NCBI GenBank assembly: GCA_041906185.1
Contig: JAYRJQ010000016.1
Coordinates: forward strand, 1 to 64,000
Reading direction: 5' to 3'
Length of the DNA: 64,000 nucleotides
DNA from: Roseateles_B sp041906185
GTDB lineage: Bacteria > Pseudomonadota > Gammaproteobacteria > Burkholderiales > Burkholderiaceae_C
Each line of letters begins with the position of its first letter. The first letter of the stretch is position 1. The notes under the pieces are model-generated. The model saw only the letters and a list, made by a program, of their open reading frames with translations. It had not been told where the DNA came from and ran no database searches. Both the position numbers and the translations under genes were made by a program. Of the stretch, positions 45,281-54,177 are shown one piece after another.

Positions 45281-45294
45281 TTGACATAAGTCAT
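45281..45294. promoter_or_regulatory. FNR-type box upstream of ccoI
   Basis: TTGAC-ATAA-GTCAT, one half-site position off the symmetric consensus. Its centre (45287.5) is about 41 bp upstream of the start point predicted from the TAGATT -10 at 45316-45321, the standard activating position for FNR. Confidence 0.7.
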
Positions 45295-45386
45295 GCCTCT
45301 TCGGCGCGCATTGGCTAGATTCGTGGCTTGACGGAGTCCGCCGGATTCCGTGCCCAACAGCCCCGAGAGCAGGACCGCCCCAGCCC

Positions 45387-47711
45387 ATGAGTGCCACGCT
45401 GAGCGCCGCCGCATTGAACCCCGCTGAGGGAGCGGCCGCCCCGGTACCCGCCCCGGTGTCCGCAGATTTGGCCGGCGCCGCCGCCCCGGCGATGGCGGGC
45501 CCCTCCGCGGCCTGCGACGACGCCGCGCAACTGGACCGCTACACCGACTGGCGCGACGAAGGCGGCCGCCGCCTCGGCCGCTCGCAGCTGCAGCTCTCCG
45601 GCATGCATTGCGCCGCCTGCGCCGGCATCATCGAGCGCGCTCTGCTGGCGCAGACCGGCGTGCTCGAAGCCCGCGTCAACAGCGCCGCCGAGCGACTGCA
45701 GGTGCAGTGGGATCCCGCGCAGACGCAGGTGTCCCGCCTGATCGAGGCCATCGAGCGCGCGGGCTACGGCGCGGTGCCGGATCTTGCCGCGCCCGCCCGC
45801 CAGCTGCGCGAGAAGGAGCATCGCCAGGCGCTGTGGCGCCTCTTCGTCGCCAGCTTCCTGATGATGCAGGTGATGATGCTGGCCACGCCGATCTACGTGG
45901 CGGGCCCGGGCGACATGGAGCCGGACCTGCGCAACCTGCTGCAGTGGGGCGAGTGGGTGCTCAGCCTGCCGGTGATGCTCTTCTCGGCCGGCCCCTTCTT
46001 CAGTGCCGCCTGGCGCCAGCTGCGCACGCGCAGCCTCGGCATGGACGTGCCGGTGGCGCTCGGCCTGCTGGTGACCTTCGTGGCCAGCACCGGCGCGGTC
46101 TTCGACCCGGCCGGCATCTTCGGCCACGAGGTCTACTTCGATTCGCTGACGATGTTCGTCAGCTTCCTGCTGGGCGGTCGCTACCTGGAGCTGCGTGCGC
46201 GGCACAAGGTCGCGCGCTCCCTGGAGCTGGCGGGAGACCGGCTGCCGGAGCTGGTGCAGCGGCAGCAGCCCGACGGGCAGTTCGTCGCGGTGGGCGTCTC
46301 CGAGCTGCGGGTCGGCGATCGCGTGCGCGTGCTCGCGGGCCAGGCCTTCCCGGGCGACGGCGTGGTGCTCGAGGGGGCCAGTGCGGCCGACGAGTCCCTG
46401 CTGAGCGGCGAGTCCCTGCCGGTCGCCAAGGGCGCCGGCGATCCGCTGGTGGCAGGCAGCGTCAATCTGCAGGCGCCCGTGCTGATGGAGGTGCGCGGCC
46501 TGGGCGCTGACACGCGCTACGAGTCCATCGTCCGGCTGATGCGCAGCGCGCTCACGCAGCGGCCGTCCCAGCTGCGGCTGGCCGACCGCGCCGCGGGGCC
46601 CTTCCTGTGGGGCGTGCTGGTGCTGGCGGCCGGTGCGGCCATTGCCTGGAGCTGGATCGACCCCTCGCGGGCGGTGTGGGTGGCGGTGTCGGTGCTGATC
46701 GTGACCTGCCCCTGCGCCTTGTCGCTGGCCGCGCCGTCGGCCTGGCTCGCGGCCACGGGCCTGCTGGCGCGCCGCGGCGTGCTGCTGTCGCGCCTGGACC
46801 TGCTGGAGACCCTGGCCCAGGTGGACACGGTGGTGATGGACAAGACGGGCACGCTCACCGAGGACCGCATGCGCCTGGGCAAGACCTGGCCCCCGCAGCC
46901 GGAGTCGTCGGATCTGTCGGTGCTGCAGGCGCTGGGGCGGCAGTCGCTGCACCCCTACGCCCAGGCGGCGCTGACGGCCTTCGAGCCGCAGCCGGACGCC
47001 GTGCTGCATGAGGTCGTGGAGCAGCGCGGGCAGGGCATGGAGGCCACGGACGCCCAGGGCCGCCGCTGGCGCCTCGGGGCCGCCGGCTGGACCGCGCCGG
47101 CCTGTGCGCAGCTGCCCTCGGCCCAACTGCTGCTGAGCTGCGACGGGCAGGCCCGCCTCGCCCTGCAGTTCGAGGAGACGCTGCGGCCCGATGCCATCGC
47201 CGCCGTGCAATCGCTGCAGGGCCTGGGGCTGCAGGTCGAGCTGCTGTCGGGGGATCGCCCGGAGCGCGTGGCGGCCGTGGCGCAGTCCGCCGGCATCGCG
47301 CAGGCCACGGGCGGGGCCACGCCGGAGGGCAAGCTGGCGCGCGTCGAGGCGCTGCAGGCCCAGGGACGCCGGGTCCTCATGCTGGGCGACGGCATCAATG
47401 ATGCGCCGGTGCTCGCGCGGGCCGACGCCAGCATCGCGATGGGGCAGGGCGCCTTGATCGCGCGGACGCAGGCGGACGCCGTGCTGCTGTCCGGCCGCCT
47501 CTCGGAGCTGGCCCGCATGCGCGCGCTGGCCCTGCGCACCCGCCGCGTGATCCGCCAGAACCTGGCGTGGTCCGCCGTCTACAACGCCGCCTGCATCCCG
47601 CTGGCGCTCACGGGCTGGCTGCCGCCCTGGGCCGCGGGCATCGGCATGGCCAGCAGCTCGCTGCTGGTGATCCTCAACGCCCTGCGCCTCGCGCGGGAAA
47701 GCAAGACCTGA
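45387..47711 (+). CDS. ccoI: Copper-transporting P-type ATPase CcoI/FixI
   Basis: 774 residues. A Pro/Ala-rich start is followed by a heavy-metal-associated domain with LSGMHCAACAGII, eight membrane helices with the copper CPC motif (VTCPCALSLA), the phosphatase ESLLSGES, phosphorylation site MDKTGTLTED and hinge MLGDGINDAPVL. Found with ccoS and ccoNOQP, it is the CcoI type that exports Cu to the periplasm for cbb3 oxidase assembly rather than for copper resistance. Driven by an FNR-type promoter. Confidence 0.95.
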   Translation: MSATLSAAALNPAEGAAAPVPAPVSADLAGAAAPAMAGPSAACDDAAQLDRYTDWRDEGGRRLGRSQLQLSGMHCAACAGIIERALLAQTGVLEARVNSAAERLQVQWDPAQTQVSRLIEAIERAGYGAVPDLAAPARQLREKEHRQALWRLFVASFLMMQVMMLATPIYVAGPGDMEPDLRNLLQWGEWVLSLPVMLFSAGPFFSAAWRQLRTRSLGMDVPVALGLLVTFVASTGAVFDPAGIFGHEVYFDSLTMFVSFLLGGRYLELRARHKVARSLELAGDRLPELVQRQQPDGQFVAVGVSELRVGDRVRVLAGQAFPGDGVVLEGASAADESLLSGESLPVAKGAGDPLVAGSVNLQAPVLMEVRGLGADTRYESIVRLMRSALTQRPSQLRLADRAAGPFLWGVLVLAAGAAIAWSWIDPSRAVWVAVSVLIVTCPCALSLAAPSAWLAATGLLARRGVLLSRLDLLETLAQVDTVVMDKTGTLTEDRMRLGKTWPPQPESSDLSVLQALGRQSLHPYAQAALTAFEPQPDAVLHEVVEQRGQGMEATDAQGRRWRLGAAGWTAPACAQLPSAQLLLSCDGQARLALQFEETLRPDAIAAVQSLQGLGLQVELLSGDRPERVAAVAQSAGIAQATGGATPEGKLARVEALQAQGRRVLMLGDGINDAPVLARADASIAMGQGALIARTQADAVLLSGRLSELARMRALALRTRRVIRQNLAWSAVYNAACIPLALTGWLPPWAAGIGMASSSLLVILNALRLARESKT

Positions 47712-47734
47712 CCCCGGGCGGTCGGGCGCATGAC

Positions 47735-47917
47735 ATGGACATTCTCTATCTGCTGATTCCGATGTCGGTGGTGCTGGTGCTGCTGATCGTCGGGGTGTTC
47801 GGCTGGGCCATCAACAGTGGCCAGCTGGACGATCTCGAGCGCGAAGGCGAGCGCATTCTCGATGATGAATCTCAGGGGGTTGATGGCGATCAAGCCATGA
47901 ACAAAGTAATCCCCTAA
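47735..47917 (+). CDS. ccoS: cbb3-type oxidase assembly protein CcoS
   Basis: 60 residues. One N-terminal membrane helix (MDILYLLIPMSVVLVLLIVGVFGWAI) followed by the family block SGQLDDLEREGERILDDE. Required for haem and copper insertion into CcoN. The ATG at 47735 is in frame with no overlap of ccoI. The codons for GVDGDQ near its 3' end carry a perfect FNR box for the next genes. Confidence 0.95.
   Translation: MDILYLLIPMSVVLVLLIVGVFGWAINSGQLDDLEREGERILDDESQGVDGDQAMNKVIP
47880..47893. promoter_or_regulatory. Perfect FNR box inside ccoS, upstream of ccoN
   Basis: TTGAT-GGCG-ATCAA, an exact match to the FNR consensus, centred at 47886.5. A TAAGAA -10 at 47915-47920 predicts a start near 47928, i.e. 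at -41.5. The leader to ccoN is about 27 bases and includes AAGGAG. Confidence 0.88.
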
Positions 47918-47954
47918 GAATCCAATGGTCAATCAAGTGTGAAGGAGCACGTCA

Positions 47955-49394
47955 ATGGCAAGTGTCGCTCAGCCGGCCGGGCCGGTTTATGAGGACGGCG
48001 TCGTCAGAGCGTTTGCGCTCGCGGCCGTCCTGTGGGGCATCGTGGGCATGCTGGTGGGGGTGGTCATCGCCGCCCAGCTGGCATGGCCCGAGCTCAATCT
48101 CGGAATTCCCTGGCTCAGCTACGGCCGATTGCGGCCCCTGCACACCAACGCGGTGATCTTCGCGTTCGGTGGCTGCACGCTGTTCGCCACGGCCTATCAC
48201 GTGGTGCAGCGCACCGGCCAGACGCGCCTGTTCGCGCCCGGCCTCGCCTGGTTCACCTTCGTGGGCTGGCAACTGGTCATCCTGGCCGCGGCGATCACGC
48301 TGCCGCTGGGCTTCACCTCCGGCAAGGAATACGCCGAACTCGAATGGCCCATCGACATCCTGATCACGCTGGTCTGGGTCTCGTTCGCCATCGTGTTCTT
48401 CGGCTCCGTCGGCATCCGCAAGATCCGCCACATCTACGTGGCGAACTGGTTCTTCGGTGCCTTCATCATCGCCGTCGCCCTGCTGCACCTGGTGAACAGC
48501 GCCGCCATCCCGGTGAGCCTGTTCAAGAGCTACTCGGCCTACGCCGGTGTCCAGGACGCCATGGTGCAATGGTGGTACGGCCACAATGCCGTGGGCTTCT
48601 TCCTGACCGCGGGCTTCCTGGGGATGATGTACTACTACATCCCGAAGCAGGCCGGCCGCCCGGTGTACAGCTATCGCCTGTCGATCGTGCACTTCTGGGC
48701 CCTGATCTTCACCTACATGTGGGCAGGCCCTCACCATCTGCACTACACCGCGCTGCCCGACTGGGCGCAGTCGGTGGGCATGCTGTTCTCGCTGGTGCTG
48801 CTGGCTCCCTCCTGGGGCGGCATGATCAACGGCATCATGACCTTGTCGGGTGCCTGGCATAAGCTGCGTGACGACCCGATCCTGAAGTTCCTGATCGTGT
48901 CCCTGTCCTTCTACGGCATGTCGACCTTCGAAGGTCCGATGATGTCGATCAAGACGGTGAACGCCCTGAGCCACTACACGGACTGGACCGTCGGCCACGT
49001 GCACTCCGGTGCCCTGGGCTGGGTGGGCCTGATCTCGATGGGCTCGCTGTACCACCTGATCCCGCGCATGTTCGGCCGCACCGAGATGTACTCCAAGCGC
49101 GCCATCGAGCTGCACTTCTGGGTCGCGACCCTCGGCATCGTGCTGTACATCGCCGCGATGTGGATCGCCGGCGTGATGCAGGGCCTGATGTGGCGTGCGG
49201 TCAACCCGGACGGCACCCTGGTCTACACCTTCGTCGAGAGCGTCAAGGCCACCTATCCCTTCTACGTCATCCGTCTGTGCGGTGGCCTGCTGTACCTCGG
49301 CGGCATGCTGATCATGGCCTGGAACGTCGTGAAGACGGTCGGCGTCGGCAAGGTGCAGGCACAACCTGTCCCCGCTGTCGCGGCTCACGCCTGA
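47955..49394 (+). CDS. ccoN: cbb3-type cytochrome c oxidase subunit I
   Basis: 479 residues, about 12 membrane helices. Haem and copper ligands are visible: RPLHTNAVIFAFG (low-spin haem His), MWAGPHHLHYTALPDW (CuB histidines) and DWTVGHVHSGALGWVG (haem ligands). Catalytic core of the high-affinity oxygen-reducing proton pump used at low oxygen. First gene of the ccoNOQP operon, with AAGGAG seven bases upstream. Confidence 0.98.
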   Translation: MASVAQPAGPVYEDGVVRAFALAAVLWGIVGMLVGVVIAAQLAWPELNLGIPWLSYGRLRPLHTNAVIFAFGGCTLFATAYHVVQRTGQTRLFAPGLAWFTFVGWQLVILAAAITLPLGFTSGKEYAELEWPIDILITLVWVSFAIVFFGSVGIRKIRHIYVANWFFGAFIIAVALLHLVNSAAIPVSLFKSYSAYAGVQDAMVQWWYGHNAVGFFLTAGFLGMMYYYIPKQAGRPVYSYRLSIVHFWALIFTYMWAGPHHLHYTALPDWAQSVGMLFSLVLLAPSWGGMINGIMTLSGAWHKLRDDPILKFLIVSLSFYGMSTFEGPMMSIKTVNALSHYTDWTVGHVHSGALGWVGLISMGSLYHLIPRMFGRTEMYSKRAIELHFWVATLGIVLYIAAMWIAGVMQGLMWRAVNPDGTLVYTFVESVKATYPFYVIRLCGGLLYLGGMLIMAWNVVKTVGVGKVQAQPVPAVAAHA

Positions 49395-49412
49395 GACAAG
49401 GGAGAACTCAAC

Positions 49413-50039
49413 ATGGCTAACAACAACCACGCCGTTTCCGGTCACGAGAAGATCGAGACCAGCAACTTCCTGATGATCGTGCTGGTGCTGCTGACGGTGG
49501 TCGTCGGCGGCATCGTGGAAATCGTGCCGCTGTTCTTCCAGCGCTCGACCACCCAGCCCGTCGAAGGCCTGAAGCCCTACACCGCGCTGCAGCTGGCCGG
49601 CCGGGACGTCTACATCCGCGAGGGCTGCTACAACTGCCACTCGCAGATGATTCGCCCCTTCCGCGCCGAGACGCTGCGCTACGGCCACTACTCGGTGGCG
49701 GGCGAGTTCGTGTACGACCACCCCTTCCAGTGGGGCTCCAAGCGGACCGGTCCCGACCTGCACCGCGTGGGCGGCAAGTACAGCGACGAATGGCATCGCA
49801 TCCACCTGAACAACCCGCGTGACCTCGTGCCCGAGTCCAACATGCCGGCCTATCCGTGGCTCACCAAGGCCATGGTCGATCCGGCGGACATGGCGCCCAA
49901 GATGAAGGCCCTGCGCGTGGTCGGCGTGCCCTACACCGATGACGAGATCGCCAAGGCTGGCGAGGAAGTCAAGGGCAAGTCCGAGCTGGATGCCGTCGTC
50001 GCCTACCTGCAGGTGATGGGCACCGCCCTGAAGAAGTAA
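49413..50039 (+). CDS. ccoO: cbb3-type oxidase subunit II (monohaem cytochrome c)
   Basis: 208 residues. N-terminal membrane anchor (FLMIVLVLLTVVVGGIVEIVPLFF) and the haem c motif CYNCH in EGCYNCHSQMIRPFRAE, which is the CcoO signature. The distal Met is probably in ESNMPAYPWL. Passes electrons from CcoP to CcoN. Confidence 0.97.
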   Translation: MANNNHAVSGHEKIETSNFLMIVLVLLTVVVGGIVEIVPLFFQRSTTQPVEGLKPYTALQLAGRDVYIREGCYNCHSQMIRPFRAETLRYGHYSVAGEFVYDHPFQWGSKRTGPDLHRVGGKYSDEWHRIHLNNPRDLVPESNMPAYPWLTKAMVDPADMAPKMKALRVVGVPYTDDEIAKAGEEVKGKSELDAVVAYLQVMGTALKK

Positions 50040-50050
50040 GGAGGCACCTC

Positions 50051-50230
50051 ATGGACGTCAATGACATCCGCATCGCCTTCACGCTGTTCTCGATGGTGAT
50101 CTTCCTGGGCATCGTGTCCTGGGCGTTCTCCAAGCGGAACAAGCAATCCTTTGACGAGCTGGGCGGTCTGCCCCTGATGGACGATCAGGCCCCCGGCGCA
50201 CTCTCCTCGCAAGGAGGCCGCAATGAGTGA
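50051..50230 (+). CDS. ccoQ: cbb3-type oxidase subunit CcoQ
   Basis: 59 residues, too short for a default gene finder but clear by position. It reads MDVNDIRIAFTLFSMVIFLG, one membrane helix, then WAFSKRNKQSFDE and a polar tail, the typical CcoQ layout. It stabilises the complex. Starts 11 bp after ccoO (GGAGG upstream) and its stop overlaps ccoP by eight bases (ATGAGTGA). Confidence 0.92.
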   Translation: MDVNDIRIAFTLFSMVIFLGIVSWAFSKRNKQSFDELGGLPLMDDQAPGALSSQGGRNE

Positions 50231-51137
50231 CTTTTTCTCCAGCGGCTGGTCGACCTTCGTCGCAGCCGCCACCATCGCAGGTCTGGTCCTGTGCCTGGTG
50301 CTGCTGATCATCGCCAGCCGCCGTCGGGTGATGGCCGATGACAACACCACCGGCCACGTCTGGGACGTGGACCTGCGTGAGATGAACAACCCGCTGCCGC
50401 GCTGGTGGATGGGCCTGTTCGTGATCACGGTGGTGTTCTCGGGCATCTACCTGGCCATGTACCCGGGCCTGGGCAGCAGCGAGGGCACCCTCAAGTGGTC
50501 CAGCGTCGGCCAGTACGAGGCGGAGCAGGCCAAGGCCCGTGCGGCCCTGGAAGGCGTCTATGCCAAGTACCAGGCGATGGACGCCGCCGCCCTGTCGAAG
50601 GATCCGTCGGCCATGGCCATCGGCGAGCGCCTGTTCGCCAACAACTGCGCCGGCTGCCACGGTTCCGACGCCAAGGGCTCCAAGGGCTTCCCGAACCTCA
50701 CCGACAACGACTGGCTGTATGGCGGCGCGCACGAGACCATCGTGCAGACCATCACCGGCGGTCGCAACGGCGTGATGCCCCCGATGGCGGCCGCCATCGG
50801 TGGTCCCGAGGACGTGAAGAACGTGGCGAACTACGTGCTGAGCCTGTCGGGCAGCCCGCACAACTCGATCGCTGCCCAGCTGGGCAAGGCCAAGTTCGGT
50901 GCCTGCGCCGCCTGTCACGGTCCTGATGGCAAGGGCAACCAGGCCATCGGTGCTCCGAACCTGACCGACAAGGTCTGGCTGCACGGCTGGGGCGAGGACG
51001 CTGTCATTGCCATGATCAACAACGGCAAGAACAACGTCATGCCGGCCCATGCCTCGCGCCTGAGCCCCGAGCAGATCCACGTGCTGGGTGCCTATGTGTG
51101 GAGCCTGTCGCAGGGCACCGCCGTCGCCGCCCAGTAA
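50223..51137 (+). CDS. ccoP: cbb3-type oxidase subunit III (dihaem cytochrome c)
   Basis: 304 residues. One N-terminal membrane helix plus a second (WWMGLFVITVVFSGIYLAMYPGLG) as usual in the longer CcoP type; two haem c sites CAGCH and CAACH with downstream distal Met regions (GVMPPMA and NVMPAHA). It accepts electrons from soluble or membrane cytochrome c. Start overlaps the ccoQ stop. Confidence 0.97.
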   Translation: MSDFFSSGWSTFVAAATIAGLVLCLVLLIIASRRRVMADDNTTGHVWDVDLREMNNPLPRWWMGLFVITVVFSGIYLAMYPGLGSSEGTLKWSSVGQYEAEQAKARAALEGVYAKYQAMDAAALSKDPSAMAIGERLFANNCAGCHGSDAKGSKGFPNLTDNDWLYGGAHETIVQTITGGRNGVMPPMAAAIGGPEDVKNVANYVLSLSGSPHNSIAAQLGKAKFGACAACHGPDGKGNQAIGAPNLTDKVWLHGWGEDAVIAMINNGKNNVMPAHASRLSPEQIHVLGAYVWSLSQGTAVAAQ

Positions 51138-51164
51138 CCTCGACCCGCGCAAGGATTGATCCCC

Positions 51165-52628
51165 ATGAGCAGTAGCAGCGATACCTCCTCCAGTGCCCAG
51201 TCGCAAGCCCTTGCGGGCGACGATGCCGCCCGCGAGATGGTGTCGCTCTACCAGGCTCAGAAGAAGATCTACCCCAAGGCCGTCAGCGGATGGTTCATCC
51301 GCTGGCGCTGGGCCTTGGTCTGGTTCACGCAGCTCCTGTTCTACGGGCTGCCCTGGCTGGAGTGGAATGCGCGGCAGGCGGTCCTGTTCGACCTCGGTGC
51401 GCGCCGTTTCTACATCTTCGGCATGGTCCTGTATCCCCAGGACTTCATCTACCTCACGGCGCTGCTGCTGATCTCGGCTTACGCGCTCTTTCTCTTCACC
51501 GCAGTCGCCGGTCGACTGTGGTGCGGCTACGCTTGTCCGCAGACGGTCTATACCGAGATCTTCATGTGGATCGAGCGCAAGTTCGAAGGCGACCGCGCCG
51601 CCCGCATGAAGCTGGACGCCGCGCCCTGGTCCCTCGACAAGCTCACCCGCAAGGGCGGCAAGCAGGCGGCCTGGGCCGCCCTGGCGCTCTGGACGGGCTT
51701 CACCTTTGTCGGCTATTTCACCCCCATCCAGGTCCTGGCGGCCGAGGTGGCGGCCTTCGGCCTCGGGCCGTGGGAGCTGTTCTGGGTGCTGTTCTACGGC
51801 TTCGCCACCTACCTGTTCGCCGGTCACATGCGCGAGCAGGTCTGCAAGTACATGTGCCCGTACGCGCGCTTCCAGAGCGCGATGTTCGACAAGGACACGC
51901 TGATCATCAGCTACGACGCCGAGCGCGGCGAGCCGCGTGGCTCCCGCGGTCGCAAGATCGACATCAAGGCCGCCGGCCTGGGCTCCTGCATCGACTGCAA
52001 TCTGTGCGTGCACGTGTGCCCCACCGGCATCGACATCCGCAACGGCCTGCAGTACGAGTGCATCGGTTGCGCCGCCTGCATCGACGTCTGCAACGGCGTG
52101 ATGGACAAGATGGGCTACCCGCGTGGCCTCGTCCGCTACGACACGCAGAACGGCCTGAGCGAGCACCTGAGCCGCGCGCAGCTGATCCGGCGCATGTTCC
52201 GCCCGCGCGTGCTGATCTACTCGAGCATCCTCGTCATCATCTGCATCGCGCTGTTCTGGCACATGCTCACGCGCACGCCCTTCAAGGTCGACGTGGTGCG
52301 GGACCGCGCCTCGCTGGCCCGCCTGGTGGACGACGGCTTCATCGAGAACGTCTATCGCCTGCAGGTCATGAACGCGACCGAGCAGACACAGTCCTACACC
52401 GTGACCGCCGACGGCCTGCAGGGCCTGGCGATGACGCAGCCGCTGCACATGAGCGTCGGCCCGGCCGAGGCGCGCTGGGTGTCGGTGTCGCTGCGGGTCC
52501 CGCCGCAGACGGCACAATCGGCGGGCAGCGGCGCCCATGAGATCCATTTCCGCATCGTCCGCGATGCCGCCGCTGGCGAGGAACAACGCCAGCTGGTCGA
52601 AAAATCAACCTTCGTGGTTCCCCGCTAG
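51165..52628 (+). CDS. ccoG: Cytochrome c oxidase accessory protein CcoG
   Basis: 487 residues from the ATG at 51165 (AAGGA upstream), rather than a TTG nine bases earlier. Membrane helices, the conserved LWCGYACPQTVYTEIFMWIE, and two ferredoxin-like clusters CIDCNLCVHVCP and CIGCAACIDVCN; the C-terminus is an Ig-like periplasmic domain. CcoG reduces Cu(II) to supply cbb3 assembly. It is downstream of ccoP with a 27-bp gap. Confidence 0.96.
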   Translation: MSSSSDTSSSAQSQALAGDDAAREMVSLYQAQKKIYPKAVSGWFIRWRWALVWFTQLLFYGLPWLEWNARQAVLFDLGARRFYIFGMVLYPQDFIYLTALLLISAYALFLFTAVAGRLWCGYACPQTVYTEIFMWIERKFEGDRAARMKLDAAPWSLDKLTRKGGKQAAWAALALWTGFTFVGYFTPIQVLAAEVAAFGLGPWELFWVLFYGFATYLFAGHMREQVCKYMCPYARFQSAMFDKDTLIISYDAERGEPRGSRGRKIDIKAAGLGSCIDCNLCVHVCPTGIDIRNGLQYECIGCAACIDVCNGVMDKMGYPRGLVRYDTQNGLSEHLSRAQLIRRMFRPRVLIYSSILVIICIALFWHMLTRTPFKVDVVRDRASLARLVDDGFIENVYRLQVMNATEQTQSYTVTADGLQGLAMTQPLHMSVGPAEARWVSVSLRVPPQTAQSAGSGAHEIHFRIVRDAAAGEEQRQLVEKSTFVVPR

Positions 52629-52637
52629 GAGCGCAAC

Positions 52638-52904
52638 ATGACTGATTCGCAAACTGCTTCGACCCCGCCGCGTGCCTGGTGGCACGAGCGCATGATGTGG
52701 CTCGTCGTGGGCGGCCCCGCCACGGTGGTCTGCGCCAGCTTCCTGACGCTGGGCATGGCCATCAAGCACCCGGACCCCGTGATCGAGACGCAGCAGCGCG
52801 TCTCCGCGGACAGCGCGGCGGACGGCCCGCAGGCCGCGGCCCTGGCGCCCGCCATCGCGGCCCGCAATCACGCCGCCACGGGCGGCCCCGCGAGCGGCAA
52901 GTAA
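52638..52904 (+). CDS. Short CcoH/FixH-like membrane protein
   Basis: 88 residues. The segment WWHERMMWLVVGGPATVVCASFLTLGMAIKHPDPVI fits the start of FixH/CcoH proteins (aromatic W-x-R or W-x-E, G-P, single helix, then a D-P near the helix end). FixH is usually about 150-170 residues, so the periplasmic part is largely missing here and is replaced by an Ala-rich tail. Its position after ccoG supports the call; stabilisation of CcoP is the known role of full-length CcoH. Confidence 0.65.
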   Translation: MTDSQTASTPPRAWWHERMMWLVVGGPATVVCASFLTLGMAIKHPDPVIETQQRVSADSAADGPQAAALAPAIAARNHAATGGPASGK

Positions 52905-52934
52905 GCCGCCGCAGTCCATCTGGAGGACACCGGG

Positions 52935-53222
52935 ATGGGACTGATTGGTGAGAAACCGGGCCCGGCGCGCTGGGCCATGCACATCCTCTGGCCGGCCTTC
53001 GTGATGGCCGGCGTCACCGAGGCGCTGGTCTTCACGCTGGTGGACCCCATGGACCTCAGCTGGTTCGGCGCCGCGCCCGTGCAGCTGAGCCGCGAGGCGA
53101 TCTACACGCTGAGCTTCATGGCCTTCTGGGTGCTGATCAGCCTGGCGTCCTCGATGACGCTTCTGCTGGCCCGGCTGCCGGCGGACGCCGTGCCGGGGCA
53201 TCCGCGCCGCTGGCCGCAGTGA
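52935..53222 (+). CDS. Membrane protein of the cco locus, unknown function
   Basis: 95 residues with two hydrophobic segments (WAMHILWPAFVMAGVTEALVFTLV and TLSFMAFWVLISLASSMTLLLARL). I do not recognise a named family, although a small two-helix protein at this position after ccoG is common in Burkholderiales. GGAGG lies just upstream. Probably the last gene of the FNR-controlled transcript, followed by a terminator. Confidence 0.8.
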   Translation: MGLIGEKPGPARWAMHILWPAFVMAGVTEALVFTLVDPMDLSWFGAAPVQLSREAIYTLSFMAFWVLISLASSMTLLLARLPADAVPGHPRRWPQ

Positions 53223-53264
53223 CGTGCCGGGGTGGCTTTCAGCCGCCCGAACAGTGCCCAACAA

Positions 53265-53292
53265 AAAGCCCGCTCGAAAGCGGGCTTTGTTC
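53265..53292. terminator. Bidirectional terminator between the cco locus and fnr
   Basis: AAAGCCCGCT with AGCGGGCTTT (CGAA loop), a 10-bp perfect stem with A-run left and T-run right; serves the convergent fnr as well. Confidence 0.9.
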
Positions 53293-53308
53293 GTTCAGGG
53301 CAGCTGCC

Positions 53309-54127
53309 TCAGGTGCAGTGCGCCGTGTTGACCAGCTTCTGAAGGCCGTTCTGGTCGATGATGCGGATCTGGCGCTGCTTCACCTCGAGCAAGCCTTCGT
53401 CCTGGAACTTGGAGAAGGTGCGGCTGACGGTCTCGAGCTTGAGGCCCAGATAGCTGCCGATCTCTTCGCGGGTCATGCGCAGCACCAGGGCGGAGGCCGA
53501 GAAGCCGCGTGCCTGCAGGCGCTGGGTGAGGTTCAGCAGGAAGGCGGCGAGGCGTTCCTCGGCGCGCATGGAGCCCAGCAGCAGCATCACGCCGTGGTCG
53601 CGCACGATCTCGCGGCTCATGATCTTGTGGAACTGGTGCTGCAGGTCGGTGAACTCGCGGGAGAGTTCCTCGAGCTGGCTGTAGGGAATCACGCAGACAT
53701 GGCTGTCCTCGAGCGCCACGGCGTCGCAGGAATGGCGGTCGTTGCTGATGCCGTCCAGGCCCAGCAGCTCGCCGGCCATCTGGAAACCGGTGACCTGGTC
53801 GCGGCCGTCCTCGGAGGACACGCAGGTCTTGAAGAAGCCGGTGCGCACGGCGTACAGCGACTGGAAGGAATCGCCGGTGCGGAACAGCGTGTCCCCGCGG
53901 GACACGTTGCGGCGCGTGGCGACCAGGCTGTCCAGCTGGTCCAGGTCCGATTGCGACAGGCCCACGGGCAGGCAAAGCTCGCGCAGGTTGCAGCTGGAGC
54001 AGGCGACCTTGAAGGGCTCGATCTTGATCGGGGTCTGGGTATTCATGGTGCGCATTATGGGCTGGGACTGCGTGGGCAGCGACGAATTGTCAATAGCCGC
54101 GGCCGGGGCAGGGGATGGGTTGAACAT
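53309..54127 (-). CDS. fnr: FNR-type oxygen-sensing transcription regulator
   Basis: 272 residues from the ATG at 54127, chosen because GAGGAG sits four bases before it; later ATGs (54055, 54046) lack a ribosome-binding site. Iron-sulfur cysteines C-x2-C-x5-C in CSSCNLRELC plus the fourth in RHSCDAVALE; cyclic-nucleotide-like beta-roll; DNA-recognition helix EIGSYLGLKLETVSRTFSKF. It activates low-oxygen genes when its 4Fe-4S cluster is intact. Faces the cco locus and hemN, the expected targets. An FNR box upstream suggests autoregulation. Confidence 0.96.
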   Translation of the reverse strand: MFNPSPAPAAAIDNSSLPTQSQPIMRTMNTQTPIKIEPFKVACSSCNLRELCLPVGLSQSDLDQLDSLVATRRNVSRGDTLFRTGDSFQSLYAVRTGFFKTCVSSEDGRDQVTGFQMAGELLGLDGISNDRHSCDAVALEDSHVCVIPYSQLEELSREFTDLQHQFHKIMSREIVRDHGVMLLLGSMRAEERLAAFLLNLTQRLQARGFSASALVLRMTREEIGSYLGLKLETVSRTFSKFQDEGLLEVKQRQIRIIDQNGLQKLVNTAHCT

Positions 54128-54177
54128 GACGCTCCTCAAGGCTGGAGCCATTGTTTACCCGCGGCATTTGATCAATC

